A stretch of 13,232 bases of DNA from Candidatus Nomurabacteria bacterium (GTDB taxonomy: Bacteria > Patescibacteriota > Minisyncoccia > Phycocordibacterales > PALSA-1337): assembly GCA_943354625.1 (NCBI GenBank), contig CALRCS010000011.1:1-13232 (forward strand), given 5' to 3'. Below are positions 7,175 through 13,098 of the stretch, piece after piece. Positions within the stretch are counted from its first letter, which is position 1, and each line of letters begins with the position of its first letter. Both the position numbers and the translations under genes were made by a program. Below the pieces are notes generated by a model. That model did no database searches and was not told where the DNA came from. It saw nothing but the letters and a program-made list of their open reading frames with translations.

Positions 7175-7810
7175 ATGGAAATATTATCTAAATTATTTGG
7201 AAGTGAGACGAAGGTAAAACTTTTGCGCCTGTTTCTTTTTAATCAAGATGCAGTTTATTCAGCGTCTGAAATTATTGGAAGGAGTAAATCAGATAATAAA
7301 GATACAAAAAAGGAACTAGTTATACTAATAAACTCTGGAATAATTAAGAAAAAAGCGATCGTTCGAGATATTCATCATAAAAGAGGTAAAAAAATAACTA
7401 TTAAAAAGATTCATGAGATAGGTTATTACCTTGATCAAAAGTTTCCTTATCTTCAAGCCTTGAAGAACCTTTTGATTATGGTAAGTCTTCATGCGAATGA
7501 CAGTCTTGTAAAGAAGTTTGCAAGTGTCGGACGTATTAAGCTTTTTATTGCTTCTGGAGTTTTTATTCAAGAATGGGATACCAGGGTAGACCTTTTGGTC
7601 GTCGGAGATGATATGAATCTTACACGCCTAGATAGTGTGATGAAATCTATTGAATCAGAAGTTGGAAAAGAGATAATCTATTCAGCTTTTGAGACAGCTG
7701 ATTTTGAGTATCGCTACGGAATGCATGATAGGTTGATACGAGACATATTGGACTTACCTCACACAACACTTGTGGATAAGCTGGGTATAGAAGATAATAA
7801 GATGCTATAA
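7175..7810 (+). CDS. Winged-helix protein with a degenerate nucleotidyltransferase-like domain
   Basis: A 211-residue protein. Residues 1-90 form a winged helix: SKLFGSETKVKLLRLFLFNQ, a recognition-helix region around SASEIIGRSKSDNKDTKKEL, and a wing around KRGKKITIKKIHEIGYYL. Residues about 118-205 resemble a minimal nucleotidyltransferase domain (LFIASGVF, RVDLLVVGD at 137-145, then GKEIIYSAFE). The first Asp of the DxD metal-binding pair is replaced (R137-V138-D139), so catalysis is doubtful and the domain may act in ligand sensing or dimerisation. Proteins of this kind are widespread in CPR genomes and usually left hypothetical. It is probably a DNA-binding regulator; its target is not evident. 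Next gene starts 41 bp on. Confidence 0.6.
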   Translation: MEILSKLFGSETKVKLLRLFLFNQDAVYSASEIIGRSKSDNKDTKKELVILINSGIIKKKAIVRDIHHKRGKKITIKKIHEIGYYLDQKFPYLQALKNLLIMVSLHANDSLVKKFASVGRIKLFIASGVFIQEWDTRVDLLVVGDDMNLTRLDSVMKSIESEVGKEIIYSAFETADFEYRYGMHDRLIRDILDLPHTTLVDKLGIEDNKML

Positions 7811-7811
7811 T
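7803..7811 (+). promoter_or_regulatory. Extended -10 promoter before the TM_helix protein
   Basis: TGCTATAAT overlaps the stop codon of the preceding gene and would start an mRNA with a leader of about 34 bases. No good -35 is visible. Confidence 0.5.
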
Positions 7812-7851
7812 ATATGCATCGGTAATTATTAATAGCTAATTAATTTATATT

Positions 7852-8544
7852 ATGAATTTTGTAGAAAATTGGGGTGCAGTATTTACTCAATCATTACAGG
7901 GTATTTGGTTCGGTGTATCAGGTTTTGTTCCAAATGTTTTAATGGCAATTATTATTTTTATAATTGGTTTAATACTCGCTTCTCTTATTGAAAAGCTTAT
8001 TGAAGGCATATTCAAGAGTTTTAAGGTGGATATTGCTTTAAAGAGCACAGGTATTGAAGATGTGATCGAGAGATCAGGACATAAGTTAAACTCTGGACGT
8101 TTTGTAGGCGCACTTGTTAAGTGGTTTATAGTCGTGGTATTCCTCATTGTTTCATTTGATGTACTGGGTTTGACTCAGGTTAACTTTTTCTTAAACAGTG
8201 TTGTACTTTCTTACTTACCAAACGTAATAGTAGCAGTACTTGTTCTTATGGTTTCAGTTGTAATCGCGGATGCTGTACAAAAGGTAATAACTGCTTCCGC
8301 AAAAGCAGCCCATGTAAAGTCTGCTTCTTTCCTTGGTAATACAGCAAAGTGGGCTATTTGGATCTTTGCTATTTTTACAGCACTTACTCATTTGGGTATC
8401 GCGCCAGCTCTTTTTGGAATATTACTTCAAGGTATCGTAGCTGGATTAGCTTTAGCGGCAGGACTTGCCTTTGGTCTTGGAGGAAAGGAGGTTGCTGGAC
8501 GTTTGCTTGAGAAATTGGTTCATACAGTGAGTGATAAAGAGTAG
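7852..8544 (+). CDS. TM_helix-type membrane protein related to small mechanosensitive channels
   Basis: A 230-residue protein with about five hydrophobic helices (near 25-49, 84-106, 117-140, 165-183 and 186-209). The repeated pattern of a long helix followed by IADAVQKVI or IEKLIEGIF matches the conserved TM_helix repeat family related to MscS. The last helix, rich in small residues (GIVAGLALAAGLAFGLGGKEVAGRL... at about 194-218), resembles the pore-lining TM3 of MscS. The cytoplasmic beta and vestibule domains of true MscS are absent. An ion-channel or osmotic-release role is therefore only inferred. No Shine-Dalgarno is present. A strong terminator follows. Confidence 0.75.
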   Translation: MNFVENWGAVFTQSLQGIWFGVSGFVPNVLMAIIIFIIGLILASLIEKLIEGIFKSFKVDIALKSTGIEDVIERSGHKLNSGRFVGALVKWFIVVVFLIVSFDVLGLTQVNFFLNSVVLSYLPNVIVAVLVLMVSVVIADAVQKVITASAKAAHVKSASFLGNTAKWAIWIFAIFTALTHLGIAPALFGILLQGIVAGLALAAGLAFGLGGKEVAGRLLEKLVHTVSDKE

Positions 8545-8565
8545 TTATTATTCACAGTTTTAGAT

Positions 8566-8597
8566 ACAAAGCATCTCCGAAAGGAGGTGTTTTTGTA
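8566..8597 (+). terminator. Rho-independent terminator after the TM_helix gene
   Basis: CATCTCC (8572-8578), loop GAAA, GGAGGTG (8583-8589) followed by TTTTTGT. Flanking ACAAA and TTTTGT extend the pairing. It overlaps the promoter zone of the next gene. Confidence 0.88.
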
Positions 8598-8601
8598 TGT
8601 G

Positions 8602-8610
8602 TGGTATAAT
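8602..8610 (+). promoter_or_regulatory. Extended -10 promoter of the 93-residue membrane protein, predicted leaderless
   Basis: TGGTATAAT is a consensus extended -10 ending six bases before the ATG at 8617. The spacing puts the transcription start on the A of the start codon. Confidence 0.6.
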
Positions 8611-8616
8611 CAATTT

Positions 8617-8898
8617 ATGACAAGACCTGCCAGAATTACATTAATAATTATCTTTGTATTACTAGGTATATTATCATTTCTTCCTTCCGCTATAACAATT
8701 TTTGGTCCTGAGATGGGATTTGGTATTCAGAGATCATCAAACCTAGTTTATTTAATCTATGCTATGCCAGTGTCATGGATAATAGGTCTGTTGTTTTTTA
8801 TAAATTTTTTAAAGCAAAAAATTAACGTTTCATATTTAGTTCTTTTAGCTGTATTAGTTTTTTGGTTATATCCATTATTTGTATTTAGATTTTTTTGA
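8617..8898 (+). CDS. Small multi-pass membrane protein of unknown function
   Basis: The 93-residue product starts MTRPARITLIIIF and has three predicted membrane helices (about residues 7-26, 41-61 and 70-90). The loop between the first two carries GPEMGFG. I do not recognise the family. An in-frame GTG at 8587 would add ten residues, but it lies inside the terminator hairpin of the previous gene and upstream of the -10. The ATG at 8617, at the expected transcription start, is therefore preferred. It ends with TGA. No terminator on the plus strand is obvious. Confidence 0.6.
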   Translation: MTRPARITLIIIFVLLGILSFLPSAITIFGPEMGFGIQRSSNLVYLIYAMPVSWIIGLLFFINFLKQKINVSYLVLLAVLVFWLYPLFVFRFF

Positions 8899-8925
8899 TA
8901 TACATTGATATACATAAACACAAAA

Positions 8926-8997
8926 GCTCCTTCCGGAGCTAAGTGTTACCTGGGATTTTGGATCCACCAGTCGAGGTTAATCGACTTGTATATTTTA
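8926..8997 (-). ncRNA. Candidate small structured RNA (about 72 nt) on the minus strand
   Basis: Three adjacent hairpins fill this interval. Read on the minus strand they are AGTCGA/TCGACT (8991-8996 with 8979-8984), a bulged CTG..GGAT/ATCC CAG stem (8960-8980), and AGCTCC GGAA GGAGCT (8935-8950) followed by TTTTGTGTTT, a good intrinsic terminator only in this direction. A minus-strand promoter precedes it: TTGACT (9026-9031), an 18-bp spacer and TAAAAT (9002-9007), placing the transcript start at the first hairpin. No start codon opens a reading frame through it. I do not recognise a known RNA family. Confidence 0.45.
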
Positions 8998-9001
8998 TTA
9001 T

Positions 9002-9031
9002 ACTTTTATGTTAAAAGTCAATTATTTTCTT
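9002..9031 (-). promoter_or_regulatory. Minus-strand promoter for the candidate small RNA
   Basis: On the minus strand, TTGACT and TAAAAT (each five of six to consensus) are separated by 18 bp. A TATAAT at 9007-9012 is also present but only 13 bp from the -35. Confidence 0.45.
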
Positions 9032-9059
9032 AATAATGGTGTTTTTTGATTGATGTTCG

Positions 9060-9336
9060 AACATTTTTTGAGCAAAACCCCCAATAAGGAAGCTAGCCCC
9101 GCCACTGCTCGGAAACCTCGCCACCCCGCAAAAAAGTTTTCTTCACAATTTTTGATTTGCGCGCGCCGATTTTTTTCTTCTAAAAGGAAAAGAAAACTTT
9201 TGTGCGGGGTTCTGCTCTTAACAAGCAGGACGACGGGGCTGTCCGCTTTTTGTATTCGCTCGGGCGTGGCGGAATTCCCCCCAAACCCCCCTTCCGCCAC
9301 GGCCTCGCGGGGACGATTCTTTTTTTCGGCGGAATT
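9060..9336 (+). repeat. GC-rich structured intergenic repeat, left copy (matched part 9201-9336)
   Basis: Bases 9201-9336 match the reverse complement of 13097-13232 at 135 of 136 positions (mismatch at 9302). Base composition changes abruptly to GC-rich within an AT-rich neighbourhood from about 9060. Internal structure is strong: a 20-bp stem with one mismatch (9124-9143 with 9190-9209, CCCCGC...GCGGGG) and a hairpin CGTGGCGGAA/TTCCGCCACG (9265-9274, 9292-9301) around a C-rich loop. The left edge is unknown because the partner copy is cut off by the window end. Open frames exist on both strands but look like by-products of base composition. Confidence 0.9.
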
Positions 9337-9465
9337 TGAGGCTGTACTTTGCAAAGCAAAATGCGCCACCAAAAGAGATGTTGCCCTTGACCCACCCAAC
9401 CCATTCGCGGGCAACGCTAAGGAACTCCCTAAAGATTCATTTACAAAATTGTTTAAATTCGTTAT
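9337..9465. other. Remainder of the gene-less stretch between repeat and Xre operator
   Basis: It holds a CTTTGCAAAG palindrome (9347-9356) and a TTGCCC/GGGCAA inverted pair near 9382-9415, then becomes AT-rich. It may belong to the repeat element, but the partner copy has coding sequence at the matching place. No gene is seen. Confidence 0.5.
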
Positions 9466-9517
9466 CATTATAGTATCAAGAAAGAAACCTTTATATTATA
9501 ATCTATATACTATAATG
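9466..9517. promoter_or_regulatory. Promoter and candidate operator of the Xre-led operon
   Basis: CATTATAGTAT (9466-9476) and ATACTATAATG (9507-9517) are perfect 11-bp inverted repeats separated by 30 bp. The right arm contains the -10 TATAAT (9511-9516), and another TATAAT lies at 9497-9502. The left arm reads TATAAT on the minus strand. A dimeric Xre-type repressor binding these arms would cover the promoter, suggesting autoregulation. Confidence 0.45.
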
Positions 9518-9536
9518 TTATACAATTAGAAAAGAT

Positions 9537-9740
9537 ATGTCAAATAATAAAATTGCTGAAAACTTAAAGAAACTACGGGCTAAAAAAGGGCTATCTCTCG
9601 AAAAGATTGCTCGCCTTGCTGATTTGTCGCTTAACACCATTGTTAAGGTTGAAAACGGAGTGAATACAAACCCAACCATTGAAACACTAACTAAGATCGC
9701 CAAGGCGCTTGAAGTTGGTGTTGATGATTTAATTAGATAA
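9537..9740 (+). CDS. Xre-family transcriptional regulator
   Basis: A 67-residue protein that is essentially a single Cro/C1-type helix-turn-helix domain: IAENLKKLRAKKGLSLEKIA, LADLSLNTIVKVENG with the recognition helix at about 29-40, and a closing TLTKIAKALEVGVDDLI. It has no extra effector domain. It heads the hydrolase-MurF-ddl genes with a 3-bp gap to the next gene, so it most likely controls this unit and itself. The inverted repeat over its promoter is the obvious candidate site. Confidence 0.9.
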   Translation: MSNNKIAENLKKLRAKKGLSLEKIARLADLSLNTIVKVENGVNTNPTIETLTKIAKALEVGVDDLIR

Positions 9741-9743
9741 AGC

Positions 9744-10493
9744 ATGAAAATTATTGTTCAAAATTTAGCGATAGAATATCAGGACGATGGTATCGGCGAA
9801 GTCGTGTTTTTTTTACATGGTTGGCAAGATAATCTTCATACTTTTGATTCTTTAGCATCTCTTTTATCCCCAATACGGAGAATAATCAGGCTCGATCTAC
9901 CTGGATTTGGCAAAAGTGAAATACCGAAAGAAACCTGGAATTTAGATAATTATGTTCAATTCATTAAAGATTTTATCGAAAAGCTTGATATTAAAGTTTA
10001 CGCGCTTGTCGGTCATTCTTTCGGCGGACGAATTGCTCTAAAGGGCGAAGCCACGAAAAATCTTCAAGCACAAACAATTATACTCATCGGTTCGGCTGGT
10101 TTAGCGAAAAATCGTACATTCCGCAATTTGGCTTTAAAACTACTGGTAAAAATTGGAGGACTAATAACTTATATTCCGCCTTTAATTGTTTGGAGAGAAG
10201 AAATACGAAAAAGAATGTACCGCTTCGTTGGTAGCGATTATTTAAAAGCTGGAGCATTGAAAGAAACTTTTTTAAAGATTATTTCTGAAGACCTAAGTAC
10301 AAGTGCAAAGAAAATAACAACACCAACACTCCTAATTTGGGGCGAGAACGATACTGAAACTCCCTTGTATGACGGGAAACGATTTGCTGGATTGATTCCT
10401 AATTCTAAGCTGAAAGTAATAAACAGAGCAGGACATTTTGTTCATAAAGAAAAATCTCAAGAGGTTGCAAAATTAATACGGGAATTTTTATGA
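9744..10493 (+). CDS. Alpha/beta hydrolase
   Basis: A 249-residue single-domain alpha/beta hydrolase. FFLHGW (22-27) supplies the HG oxyanion element, RLDLPGFGKSE (49-59) is typical of the family, Ser92 in GHSFGG (90-95) is the nucleophile, Asp203 in GENDTETP the acid and His231 in AGHFVHKE the base. It has no signal peptide, so it should act in the cytoplasm. The substrate cannot be read from the sequence. It lies 3 bp after the Xre gene and overlaps the Mur ligase start by four bases (ATGA), so it is translationally coupled to cell-wall genes. A role on a peptidoglycan precursor or a lipid-linked ester is possible but inferred only from context. Confidence 0.88.
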   Translation: MKIIVQNLAIEYQDDGIGEVVFFLHGWQDNLHTFDSLASLLSPIRRIIRLDLPGFGKSEIPKETWNLDNYVQFIKDFIEKLDIKVYALVGHSFGGRIALKGEATKNLQAQTIILIGSAGLAKNRTFRNLALKLLVKIGGLITYIPPLIVWREEIRKRMYRFVGSDYLKAGALKETFLKIISEDLSTSAKKITTPTLLIWGENDTETPLYDGKRFAGLIPNSKLKVINRAGHFVHKEKSQEVAKLIREFL

Positions 10494-11923
10494 TAAAAAA
10501 CTGGCTATCACGCTACAACTTACACTACCTACGATCTCTCGTGTATATGCTTCAAGCGAGTGAGTATAACATCCGCGATTATTTGACTTGGTACCACAAA
10601 ACAAAAAACTTTTCTCATGTTGAGCGACGCAAAAAATTTGTGAAAACTGCAAAAGGTCTTCTTCTGCTTACGATTGGTTGGGCTATTGTTTTCGCACTCA
10701 TCGGTCTAGCTGTTTCTATCTTATGGATTGGCACAAGCCCATTTAAATACATTCTTGTTCTCGCGATCGTGTTTTTGTCGCCATACTTTTTAGCTTATGG
10801 GTTGGTTGTTCCACTTCTCATTATCAAAATCGTGATTCAGTTGCCAGTTGAGTATTTGATAATTAATCGGGCGCGACAAAAACTTAAAGCTCACAATGCC
10901 ATAAAAATAGGTATCGCGGGGAGTTTTGGAAAAACAACCATGCGCGAAATTCTCAAGACTGTTTTGTCTGAAGGGAAAAAAGTAGCCACTCCGCCTCATA
11001 GTTACAATACACTGCTAGGAATTAGCCAGTTTATAAAAACACTGAAAGGAGATGAAGAGATTTTAATTTTTGAATTGGGAGAATATTATCCTGGTGATGT
11101 AAGAAAGTTGTGTGATTTAGTCCAGCCAAGCATGGGAGTTATCACTGGCGTGAATGAGGCGCACTTACAAAAATTCAAATCATTGGAACGAACAGTTAAG
11201 ACAATTTATGAACTGGCAGATTATCTTGGAGAGAGACCAGTTTATGTTAATGGTGAAAATGATCTTGCGCGAAAAAATGCTCGATCCGGTCATATCATGT
11301 ATGATCGTATGCGTGTGGGAAAATGGAAAATTGAGAATCCAAAAACCGACCTGACCGGAACATCATTTAACTTAACAAGGAATGGTACAAAACTGGAATT
11401 GAAATCAGCACTTTTAGGCTTGCACCAAATCGGCCCCCTTGCAGCCTCTGCTGAAATCGCTTTGAATCTTGGACTATCTTTTGATCAGGTTAGAGATGGT
11501 GTCAGTAAGACAATGCCTTTTGATCATCGCCTTGAGCCAAAAACTGATAATGCTGGGGTCATTACACTAGATGATAGTTACAACGGCAATCCCGACGGGG
11601 TTAAGGCGGTAATTGCGTTTTTAGCGTCTTTAAAAGATTGCCGGAGGTTTTATGTCACACCTGGTCTTGTAGAAATGGGTCTGCGAACCGAGGAAATACA
11701 CAAGCAAATTGGCAAACAATTAGCAAAGGCAAGTATAGAAAAAGTTATTTTGATAAAAAATTCTGTAACCTCATATATAGAGGAGGGTTTGAAAGAAGAA
11801 AAATATCAAGGCGAAATATTGTGGTTTAATGACGCTCTAACTGCTTTTGCATCCTTGCCACATTTAACAGTAAAGGGAGATGTTGTTTTATTACAAAATG
11901 ATTGGCCAGATCAATATCAATAA
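10490..11923 (+). CDS. Membrane-anchored MurF-like ligase
   Basis: A 477-residue Mur-family ligase. The ATP-binding loop GIAGSFGKTT is at 141-150 (Lys148). It is followed by SYNTLLG (171-177), ELGEYYPGDV (195-204), ITGVNEAHLQKF (218-229) and the MurF-type YNGNPDG (364-370). The C-terminal domain has VTPGLVEMG and ends VVLLQNDWPDQYQ in place of the usual VLVKGSR. MurF joins D-Ala-D-Ala to the tripeptide of the wall precursor using ATP. Here the N-terminal ~130 residues are an amphipathic/basic stretch, then two or three membrane helices (about 55-78 and 84-118); the usual soluble UDP-binding domain 1 is not recognisable. The acceptor may therefore be presented at the membrane. Start chosen by the ATGA overlap with the hydrolase. 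ddl follows. Confidence 0.82.
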   Translation: MIKNWLSRYNLHYLRSLVYMLQASEYNIRDYLTWYHKTKNFSHVERRKKFVKTAKGLLLLTIGWAIVFALIGLAVSILWIGTSPFKYILVLAIVFLSPYFLAYGLVVPLLIIKIVIQLPVEYLIINRARQKLKAHNAIKIGIAGSFGKTTMREILKTVLSEGKKVATPPHSYNTLLGISQFIKTLKGDEEILIFELGEYYPGDVRKLCDLVQPSMGVITGVNEAHLQKFKSLERTVKTIYELADYLGERPVYVNGENDLARKNARSGHIMYDRMRVGKWKIENPKTDLTGTSFNLTRNGTKLELKSALLGLHQIGPLAASAEIALNLGLSFDQVRDGVSKTMPFDHRLEPKTDNAGVITLDDSYNGNPDGVKAVIAFLASLKDCRRFYVTPGLVEMGLRTEEIHKQIGKQLAKASIEKVILIKNSVTSYIEEGLKEEKYQGEILWFNDALTAFASLPHLTVKGDVVLLQNDWPDQYQ

Positions 11924-11931
11924 TTTATAAT
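11902..11931 (+). promoter_or_regulatory. Internal promoter of ddl, predicted leaderless
   Basis: TATAAT (11926-11931) ends six bases before the ddl ATG (11938); TTGGCC (11902-11907) is a partial -35 at 18-bp spacing. The -10 overlaps the region just after the Mur ligase stop codon, so ddl can be expressed independently of the Xre promoter. Confidence 0.5.
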
Positions 11932-11937
11932 AAATTC

Positions 11938-13098
11938 ATGAAGAGAAATATTGCTGTTATATTTGGAGGTCGTAGTGCAGAGCATGATGTTTCCATCATC
12001 ACTGCGCATACACCTATTATTCAATCCCTGCTTGCAACAGGCATGTTTGATGTTTGGCCAATCTATATTGCCAAAGATGGGTCATGGTACTCCGATCAAG
12101 TCATGAACGATATTTCATATTTCAAACAAGAAAATTTTGAGGCAAATCTTTCAAAGCAAAAGAAGGTGCAAATATTGTTTGATAAAGGTTTAAAGATAAT
12201 TTGGCCAGGTATCAGATCAAGGATTGTTCAAATTGATATGGCTTTTCCGGCTATGCACGGTACATTTGGTGAAGATGGTAGTTTAATGGGACTCTTGAGA
12301 ATGGCTGATATTCCATTTGTTGGCTGTGATTTATTCGCTTCTGCTGTGGCTATGGACAAGGTTTTGACGAAGCAAATTATATCAACTGAAAACATTTCGA
12401 TTGTTCCATATGTTTGGTTTACAAAAAAAGATTGGGGGAACAAAAAAGATATCTTGAAAGAGAAAATTTCTAAGCTGAAATGGCCGGTTTTTGTAAAACC
12501 GGTTCACCTTGGTTCCAGTATTGCGATTACAAAAGTTAAAGAGAACTCCGCCCTTGAAAACGCTATTGAGGTCGCACTACATTATGACGATAAGGTGCTT
12601 GTAGAAGAAAGTATTGAAAATCTTATTGAAGTAACGCTCCCAATTATAGGTAACGACGAGTTGCAACTGGCAGCAATAGAGAGGCCACTCAATAAAACAG
12701 ATTTTTTTGATTTTAATGATAAATATCTTTCAGGCGGTAAAAAATCCGGAGGTGCAAATAGCCAATATAGTGAAATACCGGCAAATATTGATCAGAAATT
12801 AGCTGAACAAATAGAAGAATTAGGAAAAAGAACCTATCATGCGCTTGGTTGTTCTGGCATAGCAAGAGTTGATTTTTTGATTGAGGGTACAACCAAACAT
12901 GTTTATGTTAATGAAGTGAATACACTTCCAGGTAGTCTTTATCATCACAATTGGAAAAAAATCGGGGTGTCAGGTGTTGATCTTGTAAAAAAATTAGTTG
13001 ATTTAGCAGATGAGCGTTTCGAGTCAAATAAAAATATAACATATACATTTCATTCAGAAATTTTGAAAAAGGCAGGCGGAAAAAAAATTTCTGAATAA
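11938..13098 (+). CDS. ddl: D-alanine-D-alanine ligase
   Basis: A 386-residue ATP-grasp ligase that joins two D-alanines for the peptidoglycan stem. Visible signatures: IFGGRSAEHDVS (8-19, Glu15), MHGTFGEDG (106-114), DKVLTK, FVKPVHLGSSIAI (185-197), RVDF (Asp312) and NEVNTLPGS (325-333, metal ligands Glu326 and Asn328). In the omega-loop motif FDFNDKY, Tyr263 matches the Tyr that favours D-Ala over D-lactate; known D-Ala-D-Lac ligases such as Leuconostoc Ddl have Phe there. The product is therefore predicted to be ordinary D-Ala-D-Ala. The ATG at 11938 is preferred over an in-frame TTG at 11902, which lies inside the Mur ligase gene. The stop codon overlaps the right repeat copy by two bases, and the last residues (AGGKKISE) are encoded by sequence complementary to it. 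Confidence 0.94.
   Translation: MKRNIAVIFGGRSAEHDVSIITAHTPIIQSLLATGMFDVWPIYIAKDGSWYSDQVMNDISYFKQENFEANLSKQKKVQILFDKGLKIIWPGIRSRIVQIDMAFPAMHGTFGEDGSLMGLLRMADIPFVGCDLFASAVAMDKVLTKQIISTENISIVPYVWFTKKDWGNKKDILKEKISKLKWPVFVKPVHLGSSIAITKVKENSALENAIEVALHYDDKVLVEESIENLIEVTLPIIGNDELQLAAIERPLNKTDFFDFNDKYLSGGKKSGGANSQYSEIPANIDQKLAEQIEELGKRTYHALGCSGIARVDFLIEGTTKHVYVNEVNTLPGSLYHHNWKKIGVSGVDLVKKLVDLADERFESNKNITYTFHSEILKKAGGKKISE

Noticed and set aside
8955..8999. Minus-strand peptide ending in tandem Trp (…LDWWIQNPR stop) before a terminator, like a trp leader peptide
   Set aside because: No ATG, GTG or TTG opens the frame after the preceding stop, and no tryptophan genes lie downstream on that strand.
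8950..9000. tRNA or tmRNA end suggested by GGATCCACCA
   Set aside because: No cloverleaf, T-arm or tmRNA acceptor partner can be found on either strand.
9022..9529. Long open frames on both strands across the GC-rich repeat (up to 159 codons)
   Set aside because: They overlap each other on opposite strands, run through hairpins and the operator region, and lack recognisable domains. They look like by-products of base composition.
11902..11937. Upstream TTG start for ddl adding 12 residues
   Set aside because: It lies within the Mur ligase coding sequence and upstream of the -10. The ATG at 11938 gives the normal MKxxxAVIFGG start.
9537..13098. Vancomycin-resistance operon
   Set aside because: No VanH, VanX or VanS/R homologue is present, and the Ddl keeps the Tyr (263) expected for D-Ala-D-Ala rather than D-Ala-D-Lac synthesis.
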